This document shows, one piece after another, positions 1 through 8,225 of a stretch of 64,000 nt of DNA. A program made the position numbers and the translations under genes. How positions within the stretch are numbered: the stretch's first letter is position 1; every line of letters begins with the position of its first letter. The notes under the pieces were generated by a model that saw only the letters and a list, made by a program, of their open reading frames with translations, had not been told where the DNA came from and ran no database searches. Source of the DNA: FEN-1219 sp963713355 (GTDB lineage Bacteria > Pseudomonadota > Gammaproteobacteria > Steroidobacterales > Rariloculaceae); the NCBI GenBank assembly GCA_963713355.1, contig CAVQLK010000011.1, forward strand, positions 1,178,001 to 1,242,000, written 5' to 3'.

Positions 1-590
1 CGGTCGAGCGGCAGCAGCGGCAGCCGTGAGGGGTAGGTCGCGAGCTCCGGGGTCGACAGCAAGGGCGGAGAGAGGCTGCGCTCCGCGAGACCACGGCCGG
101 GAAAATCGTTGAAATCGCCGAGGACGACGATCGGCCGTTCCGGGATGGCCGCGATGCGCTCTTTGAGTCGTGCGAGCTGCCGGCGGCGTTCGAAGGGTAA
201 CAGACCGAGATGGGCCGCGACGACGACGATGCGGCCCGCCGGAGACTCGACGGCGCCTACGATCGCCTTGCGCGGCTCGCGCCAGCGCACGGACAGATCG
301 AGCTCGCCGAGCGATTCGATGGGCCAGCGCGACAGCACGATGTGCCCGTAATGGCCGTCGCGGGCAGCGAGCGTTCGCGCGGCGACGCTGGGCCAGCCGA
401 ACAGCTGGCCGAAATATGAAAACGGATCCTGCGCGGCGCTCGTCGTGCGGTTGTCGATCTCCTGGAGCGCCGAGATGTCGGGTTGCGCGGCCTCGAGCAC
501 ACCGGCGACGCGATCGGGATCGCAGACGCCGTCGCGGCCGACACAGCCGTGCACGTTCCACGTCAGAAACCGGACTTGAAGCGGCGTCAT
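1..590 (-). CDS. Endonuclease/exonuclease/phosphatase family protein (3' end beyond window)
   Basis: The reverse strand reads MTPLQVRFLTWNVHGC, then LQEIDNR, VAAHLGLL and PIVVLGDFND. These are the TWNVHG, QEID, HLG and GDFND signatures of the EEP metal-dependent phosphoesterase fold. The C-terminus, with the final His motif, lies left of the window. The ATG overlaps the stop of the phospholipase D/VTT gene as ATGA, so translation is probably coupled. As last gene of the DUF4398-OmpA-PLD operon, a role in lipid or nucleic-acid phosphodiester cleavage is possible; the substrate is unknown. The family call is firm and the specific function is not. Confidence 0.85.
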   Translation of the reverse strand, partial: MTPLQVRFLTWNVHGCVGRDGVCDPDRVAGVLEAAQPDISALQEIDNRTTSAAQDPFSYFGQLFGWPSVAARTLAARDGHYGHIVLSRWPIESLGELDLSVRWREPRKAIVGAVESPAGRIVVVAAHLGLLPFERRRQLARLKERIAAIPERPIVVLGDFNDFPGRGLAERSLSPPLLSTPELATYPSRLPLLPLD

Positions 591-2938
591 CGACTCGAGC
601 GACGGTTCAACATCCACTGTATGCCGAAGACGACCGAGATCCATAGCACGATCGCAGCGGCGATCAACGCGATGTTCGGCAACGTCGGCTCACGCCAAGC
701 GTCGACGGCACGGTCGCTGACGAACGCGAACGCCGCGATTCCGGGCAGCATACCGAGCGCCGTGCCGAGAATGAAATCACGGTAGCGAATGCCGAGAGCG
801 CCAATCAGCATGTTGACGAATGTGAACGGCGCGATCGGAACCTTGCGTATCAACGCGATGGCGATGACGCCGCGTTTCGAGACGCGTTGCTCGAGCGCGT
901 CGAGTTTAGCGCCGAGCCAGCGCTTCAGCGGCTTGCGCCCGATGAGGCGGCCGACGCCGAACGTCGCGCTGGCGGCCAGAAGAGTGCCGATAGCGCTAGT
1001 GACGAACCCGAGCACGGGTCCGAGCGTGACCACGGTCGCGCCGATCAATGCCAAGATCGGGACGGCGACGACACTTGCGGCGACGAAGATCACGAGGACG
1101 AGCGGCACGCGCCACGGGCTGCCCGCAAGCGACTCGATGCCGGCGCCGACGCGTTGCGCGACGTCTGCTAACCCCAAGCCCCAGCGCGAGAACCCGAACA
1201 AGAGCAACGCGACCACTACTGCGGCGCCGAGCAGCGCGAGGCCCCATTTCAACGGCCGCATGTCCCGGAGGCCGGACGCTTGCGCGACGAGCTGCTCGGC
1301 CGAGACGACCCGTTCGGGGTCGCCGAGCTGCACGACGAGGTCGATGCCGGCCGGGTCGCCCCGCTCGATGGGCTCGATGCTGCGGTACGCAGGTGCGCGG
1401 GCCGCGCGGTGCCAAGGGTGCAACCGCGGGTGCCGAGCGCTGCGGGCGGTGCTGAAGACGGGCACGCGCTGCAGCGATTCGAGGGCCGCGCAAACTCGCT
1501 CTCCGCTTTCGAAGGCGGCGGCGACGCTTTGTTCGTCGCTACCCCAATGCTCGGCGATCAAGCGGTTGCGAATGGACGCGATCGCCGTTCGCTGCGCAGC
1601 GTTCTCGGCCTCGATGGCGACGTCGCACTCCGTGTCGTAGCCCATCGAGCGGTTGTTCAAGTTCGACGAGCCGATGCGCAGGAATCCATCGTCGACGATC
1701 AATACCTTGGCGTGCACGCGAATCGCCAGAACGCCGTCTACGGTGATCTTCGAGGCGTCCTCGTCGGCGGGTCCGTCGGATCGCGCGAGCGGCGCAACGA
1801 ACTGGATACGGGTGGCGAGCGACGGCTCGTCGAAGGCGGCCATGAAGTGCTGCCGCCCCACGCCCATCGTTTCGGCCTCGAGCCAGCCTCCGGGATCGCG
1901 CGACGTCACGACGAGCACCTCGAGCTGCGGCTGCGCGCGCATGCGCGCAACGAGCGCGTCGCACGCCGTTTTCGACGTGACGTACTGGTTCTCGATGTAG
2001 ATGAACCGCTGCGCGCTGCCGATCGCTGCGACCGTCGCGCGCTCGATCTCGCGAATCTCCTCGGCGCGCTCTTCGAGCGCGGCGACCGTACGCATGATGC
2101 CGATGGGCGTGTCCTCGAAATCGGGCATCACATGCTGAGGCCAAGCGCTCGTTGCGCCGCGGGCCGGCCCGTGGGTCGGCTCGATGGGCGTCCCGCCCGC
2201 ATGCTGCCAGCGCGTGCGGGCGCGCTCCGCGAGCGCAGCGGCAGCGGCGCCTTGCACGACAATTTGCACGTCGTGCTGCGGCACGTACGGTTTGCGAGCG
2301 GGATCCTTGCGCCGCGGTTCGGCGGGATGATGTGCCGCGATGTCCCAGCGGCGGACCGTCAAGTCGACGCCGCCGCAGTACGCTACGTCTTCGTCGATGA
2401 CGACAAGTTTTTCATGATGCGACGCGCCGACCGGCAGGTGACTGTCGAGCATGATCTCGACGCGCTTCGGCATGCGGGGCCCGAAGATCCAACGCGGAAA
2501 CAGCTCGCGATGCACGGAGTACATGACGGGGTGGTTCCACAGCAGGATTCGCAGCTCGAGATGCGGGCGGCGCTTCAACAGCCAGCGCAATAGTTTTCCG
2601 AGCTCGAGCGGGGCGCCATCCGTGGGTCTCGAGTGGCCTTCGAGCCGCGTGCGGCTATGCAGCTCCCAGCCGAGGATGATGATCGAGCGTTGCGCGGCGA
2701 GCAACGAAGCTCGCAGCGCTTCGAAATAGCTCGCAGCGTCGATGAGCACGGCGGCGCGCTCGGCCTGCACACGCCGCCAACAGGTGTCGCCCTCGATGAG
2801 CAACCTTTCGGCCGCGGTCTGCTCTTTTTCGCGCGCTCGGGGGCTACGTCGCTGCTGAAAGTTCCGAAGGACCGGTCGGGGCTCTAGGGGGGGATGAGCC
2901 GTTGGGGCTGACCGGTCCCCCGGAGAAACTCGTTTCAT
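587..2938 (-). CDS. Phospholipase D-like protein fused to a VTT/DedA membrane domain
   Basis: 783 aa. The N-terminal half has two HxKxxxxD motifs: HEKLVVID near residue 175 and HAKVLIVD near residue 415, the second followed by GSSNLNNRSMG. This is the paired catalytic signature of the PLD/cardiolipin synthase superfamily. The last 190 or so residues are hydrophobic, with several membrane spans and a GFSRWGLGL-to-GIQWML segment typical of VTT (SNARE-associated/DedA) domains. The start overlaps the OmpA-like gene's stop (ATGA) and the stop overlaps the downstream EEP start (ATGA). A membrane phospholipid-remodelling role is inferred from the fusion; true phospholipase versus synthase activity cannot be read from sequence. 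Confidence 0.85.
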   Translation of the reverse strand: MKRVSPGDRSAPTAHPPLEPRPVLRNFQQRRSPRAREKEQTAAERLLIEGDTCWRRVQAERAAVLIDAASYFEALRASLLAAQRSIIILGWELHSRTRLEGHSRPTDGAPLELGKLLRWLLKRRPHLELRILLWNHPVMYSVHRELFPRWIFGPRMPKRVEIMLDSHLPVGASHHEKLVVIDEDVAYCGGVDLTVRRWDIAAHHPAEPRRKDPARKPYVPQHDVQIVVQGAAAAALAERARTRWQHAGGTPIEPTHGPARGATSAWPQHVMPDFEDTPIGIMRTVAALEERAEEIREIERATVAAIGSAQRFIYIENQYVTSKTACDALVARMRAQPQLEVLVVTSRDPGGWLEAETMGVGRQHFMAAFDEPSLATRIQFVAPLARSDGPADEDASKITVDGVLAIRVHAKVLIVDDGFLRIGSSNLNNRSMGYDTECDVAIEAENAAQRTAIASIRNRLIAEHWGSDEQSVAAAFESGERVCAALESLQRVPVFSTARSARHPRLHPWHRAARAPAYRSIEPIERGDPAGIDLVVQLGDPERVVSAEQLVAQASGLRDMRPLKWGLALLGAAVVVALLLFGFSRWGLGLADVAQRVGAGIESLAGSPWRVPLVLVIFVAASVVAVPILALIGATVVTLGPVLGFVTSAIGTLLAASATFGVGRLIGRKPLKRWLGAKLDALEQRVSKRGVIAIALIRKVPIAPFTFVNMLIGALGIRYRDFILGTALGMLPGIAAFAFVSDRAVDAWREPTLPNIALIAAAIVLWISVVFGIQWMLNRRSSR

Positions 2939-3828
2939 TGCACGCCGGCGCGCGGCACGCCGTCGCGCGACGCGGTTTGCTCGCCGGACACGACGACATC
3001 AATGCGCCGGTTTTGTTGGCGGCCGCCCGGGGTGTCGTTGCCCGCGACCGGGCGCGCCTCTCCGAAACCGGCCGTCTCGATGCGCGCTGCGTCGATGCCG
3101 CGCGCGACCAGAGCGTCGCGAACCGCGGCGGCGCGTCGCTCGGAGAGTTGCTGATTCGTCTGATCGTCGCCGGCGGAATCCGTATGGCCTTCGATGCGGA
3201 CTGAGCGCTCGGGATAATCACGCATGAACTGCGCCAATCTGTCGATCGTCGCGACCGCTCCGCTCAGCAGGGAGGCTTGACCGGAGTCGAACTGCACATC
3301 GCCGAGCGTCAGCACGAGCCCGCTGTCCGTATCCCGCGCTTCAAGCTGTTCGAGCTCGCGCTCGAGCTCGAGGGCGCGTTGCTCCGCGGCTTGCGCCGCA
3401 CGCGTTTGTTCCTCGACGGCTCGCGCCTGCACATCGAGCTCGCGCGCCGCCTCGGCGGCGACACTGCGCGCTTCCGCAATGATGCGGTTGCGCTCCGCCT
3501 CTCCGCGGGCAGCTTCCTCGCGTGCTTGCGCTTCCGACACGAGCTCGCGCGAGATATCGGCATAGCGCTGCGCTACGTACGCGCGATGCTCGATGAGCTG
3601 CAGCGGCTCGCGTTCTTCGTATGCCGCGTCGGCGGAAGCAAGCGCCTCGCGCGCAGCCTCGAGCTCGTCGGTTGCGACTCGGCCCGCGAGCGGCTCGCGC
3701 GAGACCGCGTCGATCGACTCGCGCGCCTGCTCGACGCTCTCGACACGATCCGGCAGTCCGCCGCAACCGACGGCGGAGATCGCTAGCAGCGCAACCAGCG
3801 CTGCGCTTCGTATTACCGGATGCGTCAC
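2935..3828 (-). CDS. OmpA-family lipoprotein with DUF4398-like coiled N-terminus
   Basis: A GTG start at 3828 is preferred over the longer frame because GGAGAG lies 6 nt upstream and the protein then begins with a lipoprotein signal (VTHPVIRS..., LLAISAVGC). 297 aa. Residues about 30-165 are Glu/Ala/Arg-rich and predicted coiled coil, like DUF4398. The C-terminus is an OmpA-like peptidoglycan-binding domain: FDSGQASL, RIEGHTDSAG, QQLSERRA and NRRIDV, with the usual Asp and Arg positions. It probably tethers the outer membrane to peptidoglycan. It lies 49 bp downstream of another DUF4398 lipoprotein and shares ATGA with the PLD gene. Confidence 0.88.
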   Translation of the reverse strand: MTHPVIRSAALVALLAISAVGCGGLPDRVESVEQARESIDAVSREPLAGRVATDELEAAREALASADAAYEEREPLQLIEHRAYVAQRYADISRELVSEAQAREEAARGEAERNRIIAEARSVAAEAARELDVQARAVEEQTRAAQAAEQRALELERELEQLEARDTDSGLVLTLGDVQFDSGQASLLSGAVATIDRLAQFMRDYPERSVRIEGHTDSAGDDQTNQQLSERRAAAVRDALVARGIDAARIETAGFGEARPVAGNDTPGGRQQNRRIDVVVSGEQTASRDGVPRAGVQ

Positions 3829-3877
3829 GAAACTCTCCAGTTTTATCACGCCGGTCACGACGCGGCGGCCGCTCGTC

Positions 3878-4303
3878 CTAGCGGCGACTGAGGTCGGCAC
3901 CGTCCGACCGGCGCAGCTCGTCTTCGAGGGTGCGCAATCCGGACCGAACCTCCGTTACCAACGCCTGGGTTTGCTTGTTCCGAGTGATGGCCGTCGCAAG
4001 ATCGGCATCGAGATTGGCTTCGACGGCGAGCCTGCGCGCTCGTTCGGACTCGCCGTCCTCGACCGCGTCCTCGGAGGCGCGCAGCTTGTCGCGCGCGAGC
4101 GTGAGCTGCGCGCTACCGTGTTCCTCGGCGCCCGCTTTTTCCGCCTCGGCGATGCTCGCACGCGCACGCTCGAAATCCTGCTCGTAGGCAACCGCGCTCG
4201 CCGGCGATTCGGTGGCGGGCTGGTTACCGGCGCATCCCAGTAGTGCGGCGCTGATCAGCAGCAAGCTGAACAACAGCACGACTCGTTGTTGATGACGGTT
4301 CAT
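3878..4303 (-). CDS. DUF4398-type lipoprotein
   Basis: 141 aa starting MNRHQQRVVLLFSLLL, with lipobox LLGC at about residue 25. AAGGGG lies 8 nt before the ATG, which excludes the longer upstream frame. The mature part is Ala/Glu/Arg-rich helix (RASIAEAEKAGAEEHG, ANLDADLA), as in DUF4398 proteins, which are usually found beside OmpA-domain lipoproteins as here. It is the first gene of a four-gene operon driven by a -24/-12 element 27 bp upstream. Envelope location is well supported; molecular function is unknown. Confidence 0.85.
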   Translation of the reverse strand: MNRHQQRVVLLFSLLLISAALLGCAGNQPATESPASAVAYEQDFERARASIAEAEKAGAEEHGSAQLTLARDKLRASEDAVEDGESERARRLAVEANLDADLATAITRNKQTQALVTEVRSGLRTLEDELRRSDGADLSRR

Positions 4304-4329
4304 TTGATTATCCCCTTTTATCCGCGCGA

Positions 4330-4345
4330 TGCAGATTCCATGCCA
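4330..4345 (-). promoter_or_regulatory. Sigma-54 promoter for the DUF4398-OmpA-PLD-EEP operon
   Basis: The minus strand reads TGGCATGGAATCTGCA: GG and GC separated by 10 bp, with CTGC in place of TTGC. The predicted start site is near 4320, leaving a short leader with AAGGGG before the ATG at 4303. Confidence 0.7.
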
Positions 4346-4460
4346 GCGAAGCGCCGTGCTGCAGCCCTTGCGCGAGCGGCGCCGAACCCAGGAAACGGGC
4401 GCGGATTCCAGAAAAGCTCCTCGGCTCGAAGCGTTTTGAGCCTCGATCCGCAAGGCAGCG

Positions 4461-4476
4461 TGGCACGGGGCTTGCA
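4461..4476 (+). promoter_or_regulatory. Sigma-54 promoter for the YqjE/DUF3618 operon
   Basis: TGGCACGGGGCTTGCA is a full match to the RpoN consensus TGGCACG-N4-TTGCW. Predicted start near 4487; AAGGAG precedes the ATG at 4528. It is divergent from the element at 4330-4345 across about 115 bp. Confidence 0.85.
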
Positions 4477-4527
4477 ATGCGTACGCACTTCGAAACGTTA
4501 ACCAATCGGTAAAAAGGAGATTCGCCG

Positions 4528-5293
4528 ATGGCCGAAACACCGCGAAACGAACAGGCAAAGGAAGGAGCCGATCTCGTGGGCGCAGCCCGCGATCGCGGCC
4601 TCGAGCACCTCGAGGGCGCGAAAGGCGCAGCTGGCCGAAGGCGCGGAGCGCGCCGCCGACGCAGTCGAGCGCACGGCCGACGAGCTCGATAACGAAGGCG
4701 ACAGCGGGCTATCCGGGTTCGGCCACAGCATGGCGAACGTGATGCGCCAACTCGCGGGCGGTCTCCGCGAGCGCGACGTCGAAGCATTCGCACACGAGCT
4801 CGGCGCACTGGCGCGACGCAATCCCGGGGTATTTCTCGCGGGCTCCGTCGCGCTCGGCTTCGGGATGGCGCGGTTCTTCAAGGCACGCGCGCCGCAGTCG
4901 TCGACGGGCACCGACTACGCTCGGCAAGCCGAAGGCGCATGGCAACGCTCGGGTGACGGGACGTCGGCCGCGCGCGACGAGTTCGATGCAGACGAAAGTC
5001 TCGATCTCTCCGCGGGGTCGTCGAAGGAAAAGGACAGCGGCCAAGCGTCCGCGACCGCGCGCGAAGACGATGGCAGCCAGTCGAAGTCGCGCCAGTCAAG
5101 CAAGCAAAAAGGGAAGCCGCAACGCGCATCGAGCGGCGGCTCGCAGCAGACCGGCGCGGGTTCGCCCGCGTCTTCGTCCTCGAACGAGCGGCCGCAGCCG
5201 GAAACGTCTCCGACGGCCGAAACGAGCGGCACGAGCGACAGCCCGTTCACGGGCGGCACGGGTGGCGGCGCACTCCGAGGAGGTAAGTCATGA
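4528..5293 (+). pseudogene. Membrane-associated stress-type protein, apparent +1 frameshift near 4620
   Basis: ATG 4528 has AAGGAG 8 nt upstream and opens MAETPRNEQAKEGADLVGAA...HLEGAK, then runs into a stop at 4690. From about 4622 the next frame continues the same style of protein: AQLAEGAERAADAVERT, DELDNEGDSG, FAHELGALARRNPGVFLAGS, ending at 5293. Removing one base in gcgaaaggcg joins both parts into 254 aa. The ARRNPGVFLAGSVALGFG hydrophobic segment resembles proteins called 'nutrient deprivation-induced', which sit beside YqjE and DUF3618 genes as here. The C-terminal 100 residues are Ser/Gln-rich and disordered. If the indel is real, only an internal start such as ATG 4730 could give product. 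The stop overlaps the YqjE start (ATGA). Confidence 0.7.
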
Positions 5294-5742
5294 GCACCAC
5301 GACCAGGGATCTGCGCTCACGCGAGCGCGCCGGGCTCCGTAGCGCGGAGGTGCGCGACGAGTCGACGCCAAACTTGTTGCACCGGCTCGTTAACGACGTC
5401 GGGATGCTGTTCGCGCAAGAGCTTGCACTGCTGAAATCCGAGACGGCGAGATCGATCGGCGACCTCAAGACTGCGGCGGTCAGCATCGCCGCCGGCGGCG
5501 CCGTCGCATTCATGGGCGCATTCTTCTTGCTTCTCGCGGCCGTTTACGGGCTAAGCAACGTCGTCGAGCCGTGGCTCGCGGCGCTGATCGTCGGCGGCGC
5601 CGTCACGCTAATCGGCATCGTCATGCTCGCCACGGGCCGGCGCAAGCTCGAGCCAACGGCTATCGCGCCGCGGCGGACGGCCGCAGCTCTTCGCAAGGAC
5701 ACCGAGATGATCAAGGGAGTGAGTCAACATGAGCACGTTTGA
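5290..5742 (+). CDS. YqjE-like / DUF1469 (phage holin family) membrane protein
   Basis: 150 aa. AGGAGG lies 6 nt before ATG, and the start overlaps the upstream stop. Residues 30-65 carry NLLHRLVNDVGMLFAQELALL and LLKSETARS, followed by two membrane spans (GGAVAFMGAFFLLLAAVYGL; LAALIVGGAVTLIGIVMLAT). That is the DUF1469/YqjE architecture. It is translationally coupled in a three-gene operon with a stress-type protein and DUF3618. An inner-membrane role in envelope stress or stationary phase is inferred from the family; the biochemical function is unknown. Confidence 0.85.
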   Translation: MSTTTRDLRSRERAGLRSAEVRDESTPNLLHRLVNDVGMLFAQELALLKSETARSIGDLKTAAVSIAAGGAVAFMGAFFLLLAAVYGLSNVVEPWLAALIVGGAVTLIGIVMLATGRRKLEPTAIAPRRTAAALRKDTEMIKGVSQHEHV

Positions 5743-6573
5743 GACCGATACGGACCGTACTCTCGGCGCGAAGGCCGGCGTTGATGAGCTCGAGGACCGT
5801 GAGCCTCGAGCCATCGAGCGGGAAATCGACGAGACGCGAGCCGACATGCGCGCGACGCTCGAGGCGCTCGAGCGCCGTTTCTCGTTCGACCGGCTCGTGG
5901 ACCTCACCGTCGGGCGCATCCGCGAGCGTGGTGGGGAGTTCGCCGGCAACCTGACGGATGCCGCTACACAAAATCCGGTTCCGTTGCTGCTGGTTTCGGT
6001 CGGCGTCGCTTGGCTGATGCTCACGAGCCGCGCCGGCAAGCGCGACGACGATTTCGATTCCTATTCGATGTCGCCCGGCTACCGCGAACGAATGGCCAAC
6101 GTCCGCGAGCGTGCCGCGCACGCGGCCGACACGGCCTACGGCGCTATGAGCTCGACGCGCGATTCGCTGAAGCATGCGGCGGAGTCGTCGCGCGAAGCGT
6201 ACGCACGTCGCGCGACACCATCGAGCAGACAGCCGAGTCTCTGCGCGAGGGCGCAAGCCGGGCCGCGGCGATTGCACGCGAACGCGTCGACTATGCGCGT
6301 GGCAGCATGGACCGGCTGCTGCATGAGCAGCCGCTGATGTTAGGCGCGCTCGGCCTTGCCGCCGGCGCCATCATCGGTGCGCTGTTGCCGACGACCGAAC
6401 AGGAGGGCCACTTCCTTGGCGAAGCGCGCGACAAGACGCTGAAGAACGTCGCCGACAAGAGCCGCGCGCTCTACGAGACGGCCCGCGACCGTGCGGCGAC
6501 GTACTCGTCGCCGGGCCGAAACAGCAGCGATGAGAGCGCGTCGCGGGGGCAACCCGCGCCGCGGCCGCACTGA
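5729..6573 (+). pseudogene. DUF3618 membrane protein, apparent -1 frameshift near 6205
   Basis: ATG 5729 overlaps the YqjE stop by 14 bp. The first part has the DUF3618 hallmark IEREIDETRADMRATLEALE and a membrane span (NPVPLLLVSVGVAWLMLTS), then goes out of frame after SSREAYAR into a stop at 6337. The frame that follows, RDTIEQTAESLREG... with a second span (QPLMLGALGLAAGAIIGALL) and LPTTEQEGHFLGEARDK, runs to 6573. One missing base around 6198-6212 explains both, giving about 281 aa. It is the second frameshift in the same operon. A sequencing indel and a real lesion are both possible. Confidence 0.72.
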
Positions 6574-6574
6574 G

Positions 6575-6751
6575 TTACTCGCAAGACGCCGGAGGCTCGT
6601 CACCGCTCCGCGGCCAGACGAGCCTCGCCGGCGGCGCCAGCAGGATCTGCAGCTGTTTCTTCAGCAGCTGCTCGTAGTCGCAGTACCGCCAGCGGATGGC
6701 CGCGGGCAAGCTGTCAGCTAGCACGCAGAGCCGGTCGTGTCGTTGCGTCAT
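6575..6751 (-). CDS. Small hypothetical protein (58 aa)
   Basis: ATG at 6751 is preceded by GAGGGG with 7 nt spacing and lies 11 bp after the stop of the outer-membrane protein gene, so it could be co-transcribed. The sequence opens MTQRHDRLCVLADSLPAAIR and contains a DYEQLLKKQLQILL helix. No family is recognised. Support is the ribosome site and position only; it could be spurious. Confidence 0.45.
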   Translation of the reverse strand: MTQRHDRLCVLADSLPAAIRWRYCDYEQLLKKQLQILLAPPARLVWPRSGDEPPASCE

Positions 6752-6762
6752 CTTGAAACCCC

Positions 6763-7344
6763 TCAGTCCTCGCTCGGCCGATCGGGGCGCAAACCCCAAC
6801 CGACGCCGAGCATCAATTGCCGAAGATTGTCGTCGAAGCGAGTGGCCTGAATCGAAACGCTCCACGGCTCACTAAAAAACCAGCGTGCGCCCAGGCCGAG
6901 CACGGCGCCGCTGTCGCGCTGTTTCGCGTCGGGCAGATCGAGATTGGTGTCGATCGTGGCTTGGTAGTAGCCGAAGGTCCCGAAGAGCCGCACCTGACCG
7001 ACGGTGAAACGCGGCGCGAGTGCTGCTTTGAGGATCTTGATGTCGTTGCTGCCGACCTCGGTGATGATCTCGGGACAGACCGCGCCTGCGGCACAGGGTG
7101 TCCCGCTGGCGTCGAAGCCGCCGTAACCGTACGCACCGAGCTCGAATGCCCAGCGCTTGCCGAAACCGATTCCGAAGTCTACGCCGTAACCGCCCGCGCG
7201 GTCGTCGATGCGGCCGTTCAGCGGCGGGCCGCTCGGCCAGTTCGTGCTCGCGAGCCCGAGCTGCGCAGACACGTAAGGCTGAGCGACCGCAAGCTGCGGC
7301 GCGGCGAGCAGCAACGCTGCCGCAACGATAGTCAGACGACGCAT
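6763..7344 (-). CDS. Outer-membrane beta-barrel protein
   Basis: 193 aa from ATG 7344 (a GTG two codons upstream is possible). The signal peptide is MRRLTIVAAALLLAAPQLAV with cleavage after AVA-Q. The mature chain alternates hydrophobic and polar residues with glycine turns (GVDFGIGFGKRWAFELGAYG, AVLGLGARWFFSEPWSVSIQ), as in OmpA/OmpW-like 8-stranded barrels with a terminal aromatic-type strand (LMLGVGWGL). Two Cys near GTPCAAGAVC may form a loop disulfide. The function is not assigned. Confidence 0.75.
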   Translation of the reverse strand: MRRLTIVAAALLLAAPQLAVAQPYVSAQLGLASTNWPSGPPLNGRIDDRAGGYGVDFGIGFGKRWAFELGAYGYGGFDASGTPCAAGAVCPEIITEVGSNDIKILKAALAPRFTVGQVRLFGTFGYYQATIDTNLDLPDAKQRDSGAVLGLGARWFFSEPWSVSIQATRFDDNLRQLMLGVGWGLRPDRPSED

Positions 7345-7452
7345 GCGCACTGCGAAGCAAGATTCGCGCCATGCGTTGACGCTCGTCGCAGCCCGCGTCT
7401 CGCGAGCGCGGTTGCAAGGATTGGAACCCGATCCTCAACGTCCACGCGCTTC

Positions 7453-7468
7453 TGGCACGCAACTTGCT
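7453..7468 (+). promoter_or_regulatory. Sigma-54 promoter for YfaZ-like gene
   Basis: TGGCACGCAACTTGCT is a full -24/-12 match with correct 10-bp spacing. Predicted start near 7479, 39 bp before ATG 7518, which has AGGAG 7 nt upstream. A TGGAACCC motif lies at 7422-7429. Confidence 0.88.
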
Positions 7469-7517
7469 CTATAGCGGCCCTACTGACACTGTCGCTCGTT
7501 CGAGCAGGAGACTTTGC

Positions 7518-8147
7518 ATGGCGCCAAGGGAAAATGGCTGGGCTCGATGGCGTTCGGTTGCGTGCTCGGCGATGCTGCTGACCGCCACGGGAGCCGCCGT
7601 GGCTCAGCAAAACGACGCACCCGACCGCGCCACGACGGTCGATCATGCCGTAGAGGTGTACATCAGCGACGACGCGCTGCAAGCGCAGTACGTGCGATCG
7701 CTCGACCTCGGGGAGCTCGGGGCGACGGAGGCTCGCCTCGGTTTCTTCTACAACGAGGACCGTGACCTGATCGGCGTCGGCGATCTGCTCGCGCATGTCG
7801 GCGACGACGTCGGCGTCCGCGCGCTCGAGGTGCGCGTAGGAACGCGCGTCTACGCAGCGTTTCTCGCGCCCGAAGACCAGGACGTGTTCGGAATCGGGTT
7901 AGGCGGCGAGGCGCAGTACTTCTTCGGCTCCGCTCGCAACACATCCGTGACGCTCAGTCTGTTCTATTCGCCGGACATCGTGACGTTCGGCCAAGCCGAC
8001 AACATCAAGGACGGGAGCCTGCGGCTCATGACGAGGCTGCGCAGCGGCACCGACGTCTTCGTCGGCTTTCGCGTATTCGAGATCGATCTGCCTGTCGATC
8101 GAGAGGTCGACGACAACCTGCACGTCGGTCTGCGGCGTAGTTTCTAG
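7518..8147 (+). CDS. YfaZ-family outer-membrane protein
   Basis: 209 aa from ATG 7518 (AGGAG upstream); the longer frame would start at the sigma-54 promoter itself. The signal segment includes SVACSAMLLTATGAAVAQQ. The mature chain has beta-barrel character with DDALQAQYVRSLDLGELGAT, ARLGFFYNEDRDLIGVGDLL and a C-terminal strand DDNLHVGLRRSF ending in Phe, which is diagnostic for BAM-assembled porin-like barrels. YfaZ proteins have no firmly defined function. Regulation by the upstream sigma-54 element is inferred. Confidence 0.75.
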   Translation: MAPRENGWARWRSVACSAMLLTATGAAVAQQNDAPDRATTVDHAVEVYISDDALQAQYVRSLDLGELGATEARLGFFYNEDRDLIGVGDLLAHVGDDVGVRALEVRVGTRVYAAFLAPEDQDVFGIGLGGEAQYFFGSARNTSVTLSLFYSPDIVTFGQADNIKDGSLRLMTRLRSGTDVFVGFRVFEIDLPVDREVDDNLHVGLRRSF

Positions 8148-8169
8148 CGGTGGCACGACAGGGCCGCAC

Positions 8170-8185
8170 TGGCACGTGCCTTGCA
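8170..8185 (+). promoter_or_regulatory. Sigma-54 promoter for membrane protein at 8226
   Basis: TGGCACGTGCCTTGCA matches the RpoN consensus fully. Predicted start near 8196; AGGGGAG precedes ATG 8226. Confidence 0.88.
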
Positions 8186-8225
8186 TCGGCCGCAACGACA
8201 CGCACCTTTTAGGGGAGAATTGGTC

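Noticed and set aside
7356..7371. Minus-strand TGGCGCGAATCTTGCT, a -24/-12-like site before the outer-membrane protein gene
   Set aside because: Spacing is right, but the implied transcription start (about 7346) would coincide with the start codon, leaving no leader; -24 box is also altered (GCGC).
8151..8165. First TGGCACG upstream of the membrane protein at 8226
   Set aside because: It is followed by GGCC instead of TTGC at the -12 position; the full site lies 19 bp further on at 8170-8185.
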